Assembly: GCF_029233945.1 (NCBI RefSeq)
Contig: NZ_JARGOQ010000038.1
Span: 1 to 35,212, forward strand
DNA: 35,212 nt
Direction of reading: 5' to 3'
From: Sneathiella sp.
GTDB taxonomy: Bacteria > Pseudomonadota > Alphaproteobacteria > Sneathiellales > Sneathiellaceae
The notes below the pieces were generated by a model. That model was not told the origin of the DNA. It worked only from the letters and a program-made list of their open reading frames with translations, and ran no database searches. The translations under genes and the position numbers were made by a program. How positions within the stretch are numbered: the stretch's first letter is position 1; each line of letters opens with the position of its first letter. Positions 1 through 8,851 of this stretch are shown one piece after another.

Positions 1-392
1 CCGCCGCCCTGCATCTGGCGCATGAAGAAAATCCACACCCCGATCAGAAGCAGCATCGGGAACCATGACAGCAGCGTCGCCATCAACATGCTACCCTCTT
101 CCTTCGGGGCGGCATTAATGATAACGCCATGCTCGCTCAGCTTGGAGACAAGCGTGCTGTCTTCTGGCGCATAGGTCGTGAAGGACCGACCGTCATCAGT
201 AACGCCCTTGATATTCGGGCCCTGAATGGTGACATTTTTCACCCGGCCGTTTTCAACTTCATCGAGGAATGTCGAATACGGCATCGACAACCCGGCATTA
301 CGCGGAGAAGGATCATTGAAAATATTGAAAAGCGCCACAACGAGCAATGCGATGATCACCCAGAGCACTATGTTCTTGCCAAAAAGATTCAC
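1..392 (-). CDS. ftsH: ATP-dependent zinc metalloprotease FtsH, N-terminal part (cut by window edge)
   Basis: This is the first ~130 residues of the membrane-anchored AAA+ protease that degrades misfolded membrane proteins and regulators such as RpoH. The translation starts MNLFGKNIVLWVIIALLVVA, giving an N-terminal membrane helix. A periplasmic domain follows (with YSTFLDEVENGRV and VTIQGPNIKG), then a second helix near WFPMLLLIGVWIFFMRQMQ. The AAA and zinc-protease domains lie beyond the window edge. The start is a GTG at 392-390 with a purine-rich GGAAGG box about nine bases upstream. It follows tilS on the same strand, the usual alphaproteobacterial order. The family call is firm; the missing C-terminus cannot be judged. 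Confidence 0.9.
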   Translation of the reverse strand, partial: MNLFGKNIVLWVIIALLVVALFNIFNDPSPRNAGLSMPYSTFLDEVENGRVKNVTIQGPNIKGVTDDGRSFTTYAPEDSTLVSKLSEHGVIINAAPKEEGSMLMATLLSWFPMLLLIGVWIFFMRQMQGG

Positions 393-470
393 GAAACTAT
401 TTCCTTCCCATTTCGGACTTGGTCCGATCCGTTCGTCGTAAGATGCACCCGAGAATTTGGATTAGTTCTA

Positions 471-498
471 GATATAATCTGTTAACATCAAGTTCCAA
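471..498 (-). promoter_or_regulatory. Putative ftsH promoter
   Basis: In the 135-bp gap between tilS and ftsH, the minus strand carries TTGGAA (498-493), a 16-base spacer and TATATC (476-471), a moderate sigma-70-like match. A CTTGAT overlaps the spacer, which may hint at heat-shock control as in E. coli ftsH, but no clear sigma-32 -10 follows. Seen by eye only. Confidence 0.35.
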
Positions 499-527
499 TA
501 GGGCATTTAGCCAATCGACGATATTTA

Positions 528-1868
528 TCACGAATTCGGGTCGGTCATCCAGTAAAATGCCCGAAACTGCGTGTTAAATCGCTGACTAAGCCCGAATTCC
601 GCGTTTTTTTCCTTGGGCAACAGGGGCAGCGCGACAATTTCATCACCGGACCAGAGCGATGGCAGGCTATGGCGGACCCGGGTGGGAACCGTTGAGAAAA
701 ATTTGGAATCAGCGCGATCCTTCAGTTGCCGCCATCCCTCCACCCCGAGTGGACCAAGGGTTAATCCGTCAGGACGGGGAGCATCCGGCGCGGTATCGGT
801 CACGATAAATCGGTTATCCCAGATCCATTCTCTCTCATCTGATGCAAGGTCAATAAGGGGAAGGCCCTCCCGCCCCGGCTCCCGGCAAAACAGCCAACTT
901 TTCCCTGATTTATGGGTTTGCGCGCCCGAAATTGTGCCGCTTTTCCCCGATCGCTCCTTAAAAAGCCGCCGATAGAGATCTTCAAGCGCGGAGAGCTTGA
1001 TCCGTTGTCCACCGCCGACGCATCTGAGAGAAGCGGAAAGAATGCGCAGCGCCAGTTCATCCGGACAATCATCGAGTGCAGTTTCCTGCATCCGGATAAA
1101 ACCGAGCGGACTGATCTCACAAAGCGCGTCAATCTTTTGTCGCGCCAGTACGTCGAGGCTGTTGGACGCGCGCTGCAACCGCGAGAGAGAGAGCGCAATC
1201 GCCTCAATATTACTCCCCGGGAGCTGCTGCATCTCGGTCAGGACTGCGCCGACACGGGTGCGGGTGTAGACGGGGTTTTCATTGCTGGGGTCGTCGATCC
1301 AGCCCTGGCATCGCGAATTAAGATAGTCCCGCAACAGGTTCCGGCGTACGGACAAGAGCGGCCGCAATAGCGTAAGCCTTCCGCGTTCACTCATGCTTTC
1401 CATGGCGGAAAGGCCGTCCAGCCCGCTCCCCTTCGAGAGACGCATCAGCAGGGTTTCAAGCTGATCCTCCAACTGATGGCCGAGCAGTAATTTGCTGATT
1501 CCCGCCTTTAAGCAGGCCTCCTCCATCAATTGATAGCGGGCATTGCGCGCGGCTTCCTGAATACCGGTTTTTGGGGAAGGTCCCGCCCAGCGGAGAATAA
1601 GAGTCTCGATCCCTCGCGCGTCAAGCCAATGTTTGACTTGATTTGCCTCATCGGCGGAGGTGGCGCGCAGACCGTGATCAACGGTCAGGGCGGTGAGATG
1701 AACCCCACTCGCATCCGCCCAATCCTTGGCGAGAAGTGCGAGCGCCATACTGTCCGATCCGCCGGACACAGCGACTGCGATGCCCTCCGCTGCTCCCGTC
1801 GGCAAAAGCGCATGCAGGGTCTCACTGAAAAAATCGGAAAGATCGGAAACACCGGGAGAGTCAGCCAC
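528..1868 (-). CDS. tilS: tRNA(Ile)-lysidine synthase TilS
   Basis: TilS uses ATP and lysine to convert C34 of the CAU-anticodon tRNA-Ile into lysidine, switching decoding from AUG to AUA; it is normally essential. The N-terminal PP-loop SGGSDS lies at residues 35-40, followed by VDHGLR and LLGHQLEDQLETLLMRL, all typical of the N-type ATP pyrophosphatase domain. The 446-residue length includes the C-terminal tRNA-binding part. The start is a GTG without a strong ribosome site, nine bases after the cpoB stop and in the same frame, so translation probably depends on termination at cpoB. It lies between cpoB and ftsH, as in other alphaproteobacteria. Confidence 0.93.
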   Translation of the reverse strand: MADSPGVSDLSDFFSETLHALLPTGAAEGIAVAVSGGSDSMALALLAKDWADASGVHLTALTVDHGLRATSADEANQVKHWLDARGIETLILRWAGPSPKTGIQEAARNARYQLMEEACLKAGISKLLLGHQLEDQLETLLMRLSKGSGLDGLSAMESMSERGRLTLLRPLLSVRRNLLRDYLNSRCQGWIDDPSNENPVYTRTRVGAVLTEMQQLPGSNIEAIALSLSRLQRASNSLDVLARQKIDALCEISPLGFIRMQETALDDCPDELALRILSASLRCVGGGQRIKLSALEDLYRRLFKERSGKSGTISGAQTHKSGKSWLFCREPGREGLPLIDLASDEREWIWDNRFIVTDTAPDAPRPDGLTLGPLGVEGWRQLKDRADSKFFSTVPTRVRHSLPSLWSGDEIVALPLLPKEKNAEFGLSQRFNTQFRAFYWMTDPNS

Positions 1869-1877
1869 AGCCGCGCA

Positions 1878-2996
1878 TCAACTGCAGCCGAATTTCTGCT
1901 TTTCCCGGTCCGCGGCCTGCCGCAATCTGGCGGGAACCTGATTGAACTGCTTGTCCATCTGCGCGAAGGTGGCGCAAGCCTCCTCCTTCTGGTCCATCCG
2001 GCCAAGGGTCATGGCAAGCTTCAGAAGGTTATCCGCCGCCTTGGTGCTGTCCGGATAGTTCTGGTATCCTTCAAAAAAGGCCGATGCCGCGTTCGGAAAA
2101 TCGCCGCGTACATAGAAGGTTTCCCCGAGCCAATATTGTGCATTCCCGGCGAGATCGCTGTCTTTATGAAGCTGGAGAAATTCAGTGAAGGCAGCCTCCG
2201 CATCGTCATAGCGGTCGTCCCGCACCAGGGAAATGGCATAGTTATATTGATCAGACGCTGATCCGGCTGGCAATCCGCCACCAGATGATGTCGCAGACGC
2301 CACCGCTGTGCCTGTTCCGGGCTGGCTCGGCGCGGTGGTGGTACTGCCACTACCGTTCGCGGGAAGAGTCCCGAGAACCTTGCTTCCTTCGGCCAGGCTC
2401 TCACCGCCAACCACAACGGGCCCCGTCGAAGTAGTGCTTCCAGTGGTTCCCGTTGGAGATGTGCCGGACCCCGCCAGAGGTGTTGGGGAACCGATCGCGC
2501 CCGTTGTTGCGGGAGCACCCGTCGCCCCGCCCGGCGTACCAAGGCGACGCTCAATATCCGTCAGGCGGAAATCAACATCTTTCACCAGCTTATCAAGCCG
2601 GGTCGTCATCTGATTGATCTTGAAGCTGGCCTCTTCCTGCGCGCCCGTCAGGCGGCGTTGTTCATCTTCAAGGGCGCTGATGCGCTGCAAAAGGAGTGCT
2701 AAGCCGTCCTGGCTGACAGAGCCCCCGGATGTTGCGGGCAATGTGGAGGAACTGCTCGGCGCGGGCCGGGGTGCGGGCGTTGCGCCGCTATAGACCGTCC
2801 GCTGCATATCCGTGATATCCTGCTCCAGCCGGTTGATCCGGTCGACCAGTGCCCGAACCTCACTGTTGCTCTGAGCCTGCGCCAAGGTCGGTGTAATAAG
2901 AGCAACCATAGCCAATACCAGACAGGAAATCAGCAATTTCCCATTTCCAGAAAGCTCTGACTTTCCAGTCCCGGTCTTTGATACATTCCAAATCAT
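1878..2996 (-). CDS. cpoB: Cell division coordinator CpoB (YbgF)
   Basis: CpoB is a periplasmic TolA/PBP1B-associated protein that couples outer-membrane constriction to septal peptidoglycan synthesis. The 372-residue product has a long n-region, then a signal peptide ending near TLAQA (about residue 41). A short coiled coil follows (VRALVDRINRLEQDI, the trimerisation helix). A second helical segment and a ~90-residue Gly/Ser/Thr/Pro linker lead to C-terminal TPR repeats (DQYNYAISLVRDDRYDDAEA, YWLGETFYVRGDFPNAA, KAADNLLKLAMTLGRM). I chose the ATG at 2996 because GAGGAAAGGG lies just upstream and the signal peptide follows; an in-frame extension to 3119 has no such support. It is separated from pal by an intrinsic terminator and has its own candidate promoter. 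Confidence 0.92.
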   Translation of the reverse strand: MIWNVSKTGTGKSELSGNGKLLISCLVLAMVALITPTLAQAQSNSEVRALVDRINRLEQDITDMQRTVYSGATPAPRPAPSSSSTLPATSGGSVSQDGLALLLQRISALEDEQRRLTGAQEEASFKINQMTTRLDKLVKDVDFRLTDIERRLGTPGGATGAPATTGAIGSPTPLAGSGTSPTGTTGSTTSTGPVVVGGESLAEGSKVLGTLPANGSGSTTTAPSQPGTGTAVASATSSGGGLPAGSASDQYNYAISLVRDDRYDDAEAAFTEFLQLHKDSDLAGNAQYWLGETFYVRGDFPNAASAFFEGYQNYPDSTKAADNLLKLAMTLGRMDQKEEACATFAQMDKQFNQVPARLRQAADREKQKFGCS

Positions 2997-3039
2997 CGCG
3001 GCGCACCCTTTCCTCGATCCGCAGGGTCTTTCCTCAAAG

Positions 3040-3067
3040 ATATTAAACTTGTTCGAAATATTGGCAA
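3040..3067 (-). promoter_or_regulatory. Putative cpoB promoter
   Basis: On the minus strand TTGCCA (3067-3062), a 16-base spacer and TAATAT (3045-3040) form a good sigma-70-like promoter. It lies downstream of the pal terminator and about 45 bases before the cpoB start. Its position makes sense if cpoB-tilS is transcribed independently of tol-pal. Confidence 0.5.
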
Positions 3068-3117
3068 TTTTATGGTCAATGTCGGACTGCTCCGTTCCGG
3101 AGCAAGCCGCTTGATTC

Positions 3118-3168
3118 AAAAAAAGCGCCCGCTTCCGTCACTAAACATGTTAGTGCGGCAACGGGCGC
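3118..3168 (-). terminator. Intrinsic terminator after pal
   Basis: The minus strand contains GCGCCCG (3168-3162) and CACTAA paired with TTTAGTG and CGGGCGC (3131-3125). The hairpin is long with a small internal mismatch region and a CATG loop, and is followed at once by seven T residues (3124-3118). This is a textbook rho-independent terminator for transcription running out of tolQRAB-pal. Confidence 0.88.
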
Positions 3169-3185
3169 CGGAATTCTAGCCTCGA

Positions 3186-3725
3186 TTAATTTACAACCGA
3201 AACCGAACGTCTGTTCTGGGCCCAGGCAGCCTCGTTATGACCGAGAGCAACCGGACGTTCCTTGCCGTAGGAAATCGTGGACAAACGGTTTGCCGAAACA
3301 CCCAGGGTCACCAGGTAGTTTTTCGCGGCCGTTGCCCGACGCTCACCAAGAGCAAGGTTGTATTCGCGCGTACCGCGTTCATCACAGTTGCCTTCGATCA
3401 CGAGCGTAACCGTTGGGTTCGCCTTCAACCAGGCAGCCTGCCGCTGCAACGTACCTTGTGCTTCGTCAGACAGGTCGTATTTATCAAATCCGAAGAAGAC
3501 GCGATCGCCTACGTTCAGAACCAAATCTTCCTGGCTGCCGGGCTGCACTGTCGTCGTTGTGGTTTCCGTCACAACAGTCGTTGAGGAACCCGACGTTCCG
3601 CTCGTCTGGGTCGTCGCGCCCCCACCTGAGCTGTCACCGGTTTCTGTTGGCGCTGTTTCACATGCTGTAACCAGCAGCAACGCTGTGAAGATACTTAAGG
3701 TTTTAAGACCTAGATTGAGCCGCAT
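3186..3725 (-). CDS. pal: Peptidoglycan-associated lipoprotein Pal
   Basis: Pal is the outer-membrane lipoprotein of the Tol-Pal system; it binds peptidoglycan and TolB and is concentrated at the septum by TolQRA. The 179-residue protein has a lipoprotein signal with lipobox VTAC and lipidated Cys22. A ~45-residue Ser/Thr/Gly-rich tether follows, then a C-terminal OmpA-like domain. Peptidoglycan-binding residues are recognisable: Asp115 in GNCDERGT and Arg130 in LALGERRA. The C-terminus NRRSVSVVN is typical. It sits 138 bases after tolB. A TATAAT on the minus strand at 3837-3832 could be the -10 of a secondary promoter, but no good -35 precedes it. Confidence 0.96.
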   Translation of the reverse strand: MRLNLGLKTLSIFTALLLVTACETAPTETGDSSGGGATTQTSGTSGSSTTVVTETTTTTVQPGSQEDLVLNVGDRVFFGFDKYDLSDEAQGTLQRQAAWLKANPTVTLVIEGNCDERGTREYNLALGERRATAAKNYLVTLGVSANRLSTISYGKERPVALGHNEAAWAQNRRSVSVVN

Positions 3726-3863
3726 TTACTTAACTCCCATCCTCTGGAAATCTCTGAACTTTGGGTATCTCACGTCAAACAAGGATACGGTAATGTATCT
3801 ATGAGAAACTAGTGAAGATGGTCCCCCGAATATTATAATCACGCAAACTATAGTGGTTTGATC

Positions 3864-5213
3864 TCACCTGTTCAAGTTATACGGTGGCGACCACGCCGGA
3901 TCTGACCCGTCACCGGGCGTGATGACCTCCCGTTCGTTATATCCTGTAAGGTCGATGGACCACAAGCGAACTTTATCACTTGTCCCATCATTTTTTCCCG
4001 GAATCTGGCGGAAAAACATCAAAACACGTCCATTTGGCGCCCAAGTGGGCCCTTCATTATGAAAGCCTTCGGTCAAAATCCGCTCCTGCGAACCATCATT
4101 GCGCATCACGCCGATGGAAAATTGCCCGCCGGTCAGCTTGGTAAAAGCGATCAGGTCGCCGCGTGGCGACCAGACCGGTGTGCCATAATTGCCACTGCCG
4201 AAGCTGATCCGCTTCACATTTGAGCCATCCGCATCCATGACATATACCTGCTGACGACCGCCCCGATCCGATTCAAAGGTAATCTGGGTGCCGTCGGGCG
4301 AGAAGGAGGGCGCTGTATCAATGCCCGGATGATTGGTCAGCCGCTTCATCTCCCGGGTGCGCAGATCCATCAAATATATTTCAGAGTTGCCGTCCTGCGC
4401 CATGCTCATCACAACTTGATTACCCGATGGTGAGAAGCGCGGCGCAAAGGTCATACCCGGAAACTCCCCGAGGATTTCCTGCTGTCCGGTATCAAGATTA
4501 TAGAGATATACCCGCGGCCTGTTATTGAAATAAGACAGGTAGGTCAGCACCTGCTGGGTCGGGGAATAGCGCGGGGTGAGCACCAACTCATTCCCACTGG
4601 TCAGGAATTGATGGTTTTCCCCGTCCTGATCCATGATCGCAAGGCGTTTGATCCGTCGGTCCGCCGGTCCGCTTTCCGACACATAAACCACGCGGGTGGA
4701 GAAATATCCATCCTCCCCGGTCAGTCGTTTGTATATCTCATCCGCGATCAGATGCGCGGTCAGGCGCCAGTTCGACGGCGGGGTTGTGTACTGGATGCCG
4801 GTCAGATACTGCTCGGCGAAGACATCCCAAAGCCGGAACTGCACGTTGATCTGGCCATCGCCAAGCGCCTGAACAAGCCCGGTAGAGAGGGCCTGCGCGG
4901 CAATTTTACGCCAATTGGCGAAAACCGGCACGGCCTGCAGATCTTTTGGCTGCTGCAGATAGGCGCGCGGATCGATCGGCGTGAACAGGCCGGAGCGTTC
5001 CAGATCGGCGCGGATGACATCGGACATCTGCTTGCCGATTTTCGCCGTCGCCTCGTTATCGGCGTAGAAATCCGTAATCGCGATGGGCATCGGTTCAATA
5101 TTGCCCTGCGTGATATCGATAACCAGCTCTGCCCGGGCCGCGCTCATGACCGACAGGGCCACCAACAAACCAGTCAGGAATGCAAAGATTTTCTGTACTC
5201 TACCAATCATCAT
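3864..5213 (-). CDS. tolB: Tol-Pal system beta-propeller protein TolB
   Basis: TolB is the periplasmic partner that switches between Pal and TolA during outer-membrane constriction. The 449-residue precursor has a signal peptide cleaved after about residue 28 (SAARA before ELVIDI). An N-terminal domain (residues ~29-165) carries the TolA-box region and [21 protein letters not shown] six-bladed propeller follows, with repeated WD40-like elements such as [45 protein letters not shown] and DPAWSPP. Length is normal. It starts 12 bases after the tolA stop, so it is co-transcribed with tolQRA. Confidence 0.97.
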   Translation of the reverse strand: MMIGRVQKIFAFLTGLLVALSVMSAARAELVIDITQGNIEPMPIAITDFYADNEATAKIGKQMSDVIRADLERSGLFTPIDPRAYLQQPKDLQAVPVFANWRKIAAQALSTGLVQALGDGQINVQFRLWDVFAEQYLTGIQYTTPPSNWRLTAHLIADEIYKRLTGEDGYFSTRVVYVSESGPADRRIKRLAIMDQDGENHQFLTSGNELVLTPRYSPTQQVLTYLSYFNNRPRVYLYNLDTGQQEILGEFPGMTFAPRFSPSGNQVVMSMAQDGNSEIYLMDLRTREMKRLTNHPGIDTAPSFSPDGTQITFESDRGGRQQVYVMDADGSNVKRISFGSGNYGTPVWSPRGDLIAFTKLTGGQFSIGVMRNDGSQERILTEGFHNEGPTWAPNGRVLMFFRQIPGKNDGTSDKVRLWSIDLTGYNEREVITPGDGSDPAWSPPYNLNR

Positions 5214-5225
5214 TCTTCCTATCGC

Positions 5226-6116
5226 CTAGAACATATCTCGCGGATCAAAATTCATCGTGACGTCGCGCCAGCTCTCATATTTTTCGGCCGGCAGATTATA
5301 TGGCTGACAGAGAAGCACTGCCCGTCGCGCACTATCCGCCGCCGCTTGCTTGAAACTATCCAGCGCCCTTCCCCCATTAACAATTTCCGGGGAACCATTC
5401 AATGATCCGTCCGAGTTTAACTGTATCCGGATCGTCACCACAAGGTCCTCCGCATTTGCTGCGCCTGTTGGCGGGTTCCAACATTTTTGAACCTGCTGAC
5501 GCAATGCATCTTTCTCGCTCAGTGTCAGCGGCAGGGATCGATCCATTGCCTTGCTTGAGGAGTTCGGCACTTTTTCAGCAGAATCGGGCTTTTTTATGTC
5601 TGCCGTATCCTGAGATTTTGCCGCCTGCTCGCGCTTCTTCTTATCAAGCAATGCCTTCATCTGGTTCATATCGAACGCAGGCTTTTTCGGCTCGGGCTTC
5701 TTTGGCTCCGGCTTGGGTTCTGGTTTCGTTTTGGGCTTTGGTTTAACCGGCGGCTTGGGGACGGGCTTCGGTTTCGCCTTTGGCACAGGTTCGGGTTCTG
5801 GCTCAGGCTCTGGAGCCGGTTCAGGCTCTGGCGCTGGTTCAGGTTCCGGGGTTGGTTCGGGTTTAGGTTCCGGCTTCGGCGCAGGTTTTGGCTCCGGTTT
5901 CGGGGCCGGCTTGGGCTCGGGCTCGGGCTTCTTCTCTTTCTCAGGTTCCGGCGCGGGTTTTGGCAGATTGGTGATATCCGCCACATCGACAATTTCCACA
6001 TCGATGACAACCGGGGGCTCGAACAGCTTCGGGTCCGTAAACAACGGCAGGCCGGTATACATGATCACAAGGATCAACATATGCAGAACGGCCGAAGCTA
6101 GGGCAGGCACTCTCAT
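5226..6116 (-). CDS. tolA: TolA envelope-spanning protein with proline-rich linker
   Basis: TolA links the inner-membrane TolQR motor to TolB-Pal. The 296-residue protein has one N-terminal membrane helix that keeps the SxxxH motif (Ser8, His12) needed to contact TolQR. Residues ~52-146 are almost pure Pro alternating with Glu or Lys. A short helical segment ([15 protein letters not shown]) and a C-terminal domain III ([46 protein letters not shown]) follow. The linker is TonB-like rather than the Ala/Lys-rich helix of E. coli TolA. The gene lies 15 bases after tolR and 12 before tolB. Position and domain III make TolA far more likely than TonB. Confidence 0.93.
   Translation of the reverse strand: MRVPALASAVLHMLILVIMYTGLPLFTDPKLFEPPVVIDVEIVDVADITNLPKPAPEPEKEKKPEPEPKPAPKPEPKPAPKPEPKPEPTPEPEPAPEPEPAPEPEPEPEPVPKAKPKPVPKPPVKPKPKTKPEPKPEPKKPEPKKPAFDMNQMKALLDKKKREQAAKSQDTADIKKPDSAEKVPNSSSKAMDRSLPLTLSEKDALRQQVQKCWNPPTGAANAEDLVVTIRIQLNSDGSLNGSPEIVNGGRALDSFKQAAADSARRAVLLCQPYNLPAEKYESWRDVTMNFDPRDMF
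5679..5963 (-). repeat. Pro-Glu/Pro-Lys coding repeat within tolA
   Basis: About 95 codons of tolA encode short PxP units (PEP, PKP, PAP). On the plus strand they read as a drifting GGTTCNGG/GGCTCNGG hexamer-like repeat. Charge is uneven: mixed at first, mostly Glu around residues 88-110, then mostly Lys from 111 to 146. It is an internal low-complexity tract that could change length by slippage in multiples of three, not a mobile repeat. Confidence 0.8.
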
Positions 6117-6131
6117 CAGTCGGAGGACCCC

Positions 6132-6602
6132 TTACTGGTTGCTGTCTTGTTGCGCGCCGGAAGCCGCCTTGCCGGGGCCGGCGGATATCATCGCGACACG
6201 CTTGAAGCCTGCGTTATGAATTTCCCCCATGACCGACAGGACACGGCCATAGGCGACATTGGTGTCACCGCGCACAAAAATACGCTGGTCCTGTTTTGCG
6301 CCGGTCACCGCCCGGAGTTTGGGCACCAGGTTGGCAAGCTCGATCTCGACATCTTCAAGATAGAGCCGCCCTTCCCCATCGACACTGATCACCAGCGGTT
6401 CGTCATTGCCCTGCACGGTTGCGGCCTTGCTGCTGGGAAGTTCCAGCGGCACGCCAACGGTCAAGAGCGGCGCGGTCACCATGAAGACAATCAGCAGCAC
6501 GAGCATCACGTCAACAAAGGGCGTGACATTAATCTCCGACATCTGGGTATGACGGCGGCGGCGGCCCTTGCCGGTAAAGGCCTTATAGTTATTGGCATCC
6601 AT
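6132..6602 (-). CDS. tolR: Tol-Pal system protein TolR
   Basis: TolR is the ExbD/MotB-like part of the Tol proton channel. The 156-residue protein has a basic cytoplasmic N-terminus (GKGRRRRHTQ), then MSEINVTPFVDVMLVLLIVF, in which Asp31 corresponds to the conserved proton-carrying membrane aspartate. A periplasmic ExbD domain follows (LPSSKAATVQGNDEPLVISVDGEG begins it, RIFVRGDTNVAYGRVL is central). I start at the ATG at 6602, one base after the tolQ stop, which fits translational coupling. The longer open frame up to 6785 runs antiparallel in phase inside tolQ and is not coding there. Confidence 0.95.
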   Translation of the reverse strand: MDANNYKAFTGKGRRRRHTQMSEINVTPFVDVMLVLLIVFMVTAPLLTVGVPLELPSSKAATVQGNDEPLVISVDGEGRLYLEDVEIELANLVPKLRAVTGAKQDQRIFVRGDTNVAYGRVLSVMGEIHNAGFKRVAMISAGPGKAASGAQQDSNQ

Positions 6603-6603
6603 A

Positions 6604-7323
6604 TCAGTCGTCCTGATCGAGCTGGCGCGAGAGAATGGCCGAGAATTCCCCGGCAAACCCTTCAAGGCGGGTGATAATCCGCTGCAGGTCATTGGAGAAT
6701 TTGTTATAGGCGACCACCGCCGGAATGGCCGCAACAAGGCCGAGCGCTGTGGCGAACAAGGCCTCCGCGATACCCGGGGCAACAACGGCGAGACTGGTGT
6801 CCTTGGTGGCGGCGATGGACTGGAAGCTGTTCATAATGCCCCAGACCGTGCCGAACAGACCGAGGAACGTCGCCGTTGATCCGACGGTCGCGAGAAATCC
6901 GAGATACTTCTCAAGCCGTTCCATCTCGCGATCGATGGTCACGCGCATCACCTGATGGATACGCGCCTGCAGGCCCGTATGCGAATGCTTGCCGAGGCCC
7001 TTCTCGGTCGAGCGGGACCATTCCTTCATGGCGGCGGCGAACAGCATGGCGAGCGGGTTATCGGGACTGGAACCGACGCGACGCTGCAGATCCTCCAGAT
7101 TTCCGCCGGACCAGAATTCATTCTCGAAATCGTCCGCATCGGCGGTAATCCGGCGAAAACGAATAATTTTGTCGACAATAATCGCCCAACTCCAAAAAGA
7201 AGCCAATACCAGAACAATCATCACTATCTGAACAACAATATCGGCCTGAACAAACAGGCCGATCATCGATAAATCGTGAGCACCGCCGCCCATCTGGGTG
7301 ACGACAATTGCTTCATTTTCCAT
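6604..7323 (-). CDS. tolQ: Tol-Pal system protein TolQ
   Basis: TolQ is the pentameric MotA/ExbB-type stator of the Tol system. The 239-residue protein has three membrane segments: about residues 27-50, 142-168 (with GLFGTVWGIM) and 178-206 (APGIAEALFATALGLVAAIP). These are the hallmark motifs of the ExbB/TolQ family. The ATG directly abuts the ybgC stop (TAA then ATG), with GGAAGAG just upstream. ybgC-tolQ-tolR-tolA-tolB run without gaps larger than 15 bases, so they form one operon. Confidence 0.96.
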   Translation of the reverse strand: MENEAIVVTQMGGGAHDLSMIGLFVQADIVVQIVMIVLVLASFWSWAIIVDKIIRFRRITADADDFENEFWSGGNLEDLQRRVGSSPDNPLAMLFAAAMKEWSRSTEKGLGKHSHTGLQARIHQVMRVTIDREMERLEKYLGFLATVGSTATFLGLFGTVWGIMNSFQSIAATKDTSLAVVAPGIAEALFATALGLVAAIPAVVAYNKFSNDLQRIITRLEGFAGEFSAILSRQLDQDD

Positions 7324-7812
7324 TTACTCTTCCCTGGCTAAAGTCTTCGCATGTAAAGCCGAATCGCCCAAAATCGCATTAAACTTGGCATTTATGGCAG
7401 AAGAAAGACGCTGCGGTTTTCCCTCTCTGTCAAGACAGGCGACACGCACTTTTGTCTCCACAAGGAGGTCCGTATCGCGATAAATATTCTGCGCCATCCG
7501 GAGGGATGCCCCGCGCAGATCGGTCACCGAGGTCACGATTTCAAGCTCATCTTCCATCTTCGCGGGCTTAAGATATTCGATTTCGCAGGCGCGGACGACA
7601 AAATTCGCGCCGTCCTCCTCCATCATCGCCTGTTGATTGATGCCAAGTCCCCTCAGCATGTCGGTTCGTGCCCGTTCCGTGAATTTAAGATAGTTGGCGT
7701 AATAGACGATACCACCGGCGTCCGTATCCTCCCAATAGACGGAAAGCGGAAAGATATGTTGCGTTCCCGCCGCGCCCGCCTCAAACCGGCCGAGCATTTT
7801 GACCTCACTCAT
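7324..7812 (-). CDS. ybgC: Tol-Pal-associated acyl-CoA thioesterase YbgC
   Basis: YbgC is a hotdog-fold acyl-CoA thioesterase, nearly always the first gene of tol-pal operons, with a proposed link to phospholipid metabolism. The signature [19 protein letters not shown] holds the catalytic Asp of the 4-hydroxybenzoyl-CoA thioesterase-like family. [14 protein letters not shown] and [12 protein letters not shown] follow. I prefer the ATG at 7812 (162 residues): it overlaps the ruvB stop (ATGAGTGA) and has GAAGAGAG upstream. An in-frame ATG at 7827 would add five residues but has no ribosome site. The overlap ties tol to the ruv genes. Confidence 0.92.
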   Translation of the reverse strand: MSEVKMLGRFEAGAAGTQHIFPLSVYWEDTDAGGIVYYANYLKFTERARTDMLRGLGINQQAMMEEDGANFVVRACEIEYLKPAKMEDELEIVTSVTDLRGASLRMAQNIYRDTDLLVETKVRVACLDREGKPQRLSSAINAKFNAILGDSALHAKTLAREE

Positions 7813-8851
7813 TCTTGCTCTCTTCATCGATCAGGGAAAGCTGCTCACTGACAGTTTTCGGAAAGGCGAGGCCGAGATGGTCGAACGCCGCTTTCGTCAG
7901 CATGCGTCCGCGTGGGGTGCGCTGCAGAAATCCCTGCTGGATCAGATAGGGCTCGATAATATCCTCAATCGCATCGCGTGGCTCGGAAAGGGCCGCCGAC
8001 AAGGTTTCCACGCCGACCGGGCCGCCGCCGAAATCCTCGGCAATGCGTCCAAGATAGCGCCGGTCCATACTATCCAGCCCGCGTTTATCCACTTCCAGCC
8101 GATTAAGCGCCGCATCGGCTTTCACCGCATCGACAAGATCAGCCCCGGCAACAGCGGCAAAATCGCGCACCCGGCGCAGAAGCCGTCCGGCCACGCGGGG
8201 CGTGCCGCGGCTGCGCCTCGCAATCTCGATCGCCCCGTCTTCACTAAGATTGAGGCCCAGAACCCGCGCGCCGCGAGCGACAATGAGCCTCAGTTCATCA
8301 GGCTCGTAAAAATTCATCCGGAGCGGTATGCCGAAGCGCTCCCGGAGCGGCGTCGTGATCAGGCCGGATCGCGTTGTCGCGCCCACCAGCGTGAAAGGTG
8401 GCAGATCGATGCGCACGGACCGCGCCGCCGGTCCCTCCCCGATGATCAGGTCGAGATGAAAATCCTCCATCGCCGGATAGAGAATTTCCTCCACCGCCGG
8501 GCTCAACCGGTGGATTTCATCGATAAAGAGGACATCGTTCTTTTCAAGGTTGGTCAGGAGCGCCGCAAGATCGCCCGCCTTGGTGATCACCGGTCCGGCG
8601 GTGGCGCGGAAATTCACGCCCAGTTCCCGCGCGACAATCTGCGAGAGGGTCGTCTTGCCAAGACCAGGGGGTCCAAAAAACATCACATGATCAAGGGCTT
8701 CGCCGCGCGACTTTGCCGCCTGAATGAAAACGCTTAAATTTTCGCGGACCTGTTTCTGACCTATAAAATCATCAAGGACTTGTGGGCGAAACTGGGTCTC
8801 GATATCGTCCTGATTGCTGGACGCGGCGCTGACAAGCCTCTCATCACTCAT
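7805..8851 (-). CDS. ruvB: Holliday junction branch-migration helicase RuvB
   Basis: RuvB is the hexameric AAA+ motor that drives branch migration at Holliday junctions with RuvA. The 348-residue protein shows Walker [10 protein letters not shown] (60-68), Walker B LFIDEIH (108-114), sensor and arginine-finger region [17 protein letters not shown] (159-174), and a C-terminal winged helix ending in [13 protein letters not shown]. Length is typical. The ATG overlaps the ruvA stop by four bases, and its own stop overlaps the ybgC start. Confidence 0.98.
   Translation of the reverse strand: MSDERLVSAASSNQDDIETQFRPQVLDDFIGQKQVRENLSVFIQAAKSRGEALDHVMFFGPPGLGKTTLSQIVARELGVNFRATAGPVITKAGDLAALLTNLEKNDVLFIDEIHRLSPAVEEILYPAMEDFHLDLIIGEGPAARSVRIDLPPFTLVGATTRSGLITTPLRERFGIPLRMNFYEPDELRLIVARGARVLGLNLSEDGAIEIARRSRGTPRVAGRLLRRVRDFAAVAGADLVDAVKADAALNRLEVDKRGLDSMDRRYLGRIAEDFGGGPVGVETLSAALSEPRDAIEDIIEPYLIQQGFLQRTPRGRMLTKAAFDHLGLAFPKTVSEQLSLIDEESKNE

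Noticed and set aside
2997-3119. Extended N-terminus of CpoB
   Set aside because: It would run through the candidate promoter to the base of the pal terminator and places 41 polar residues before the signal peptide.
5713-6219. Glycine-serine-rich plus-strand frame opposite tolA
   Set aside because: It is the reverse reading of the Pro-Glu/Pro-Lys repeat of TolA and not an independent protein.
6603-6785. Extended N-terminus of TolR within tolQ
   Set aside because: The added residues are a frame-shifted reading of tolQ; the coupled ATG at 6602 gives the family start.
7799-8737. A 312-codon plus-strand frame opposite ruvB
   Set aside because: Composition is Arg/His-rich and without domains; ruvB with its AAA motifs explains the sequence.
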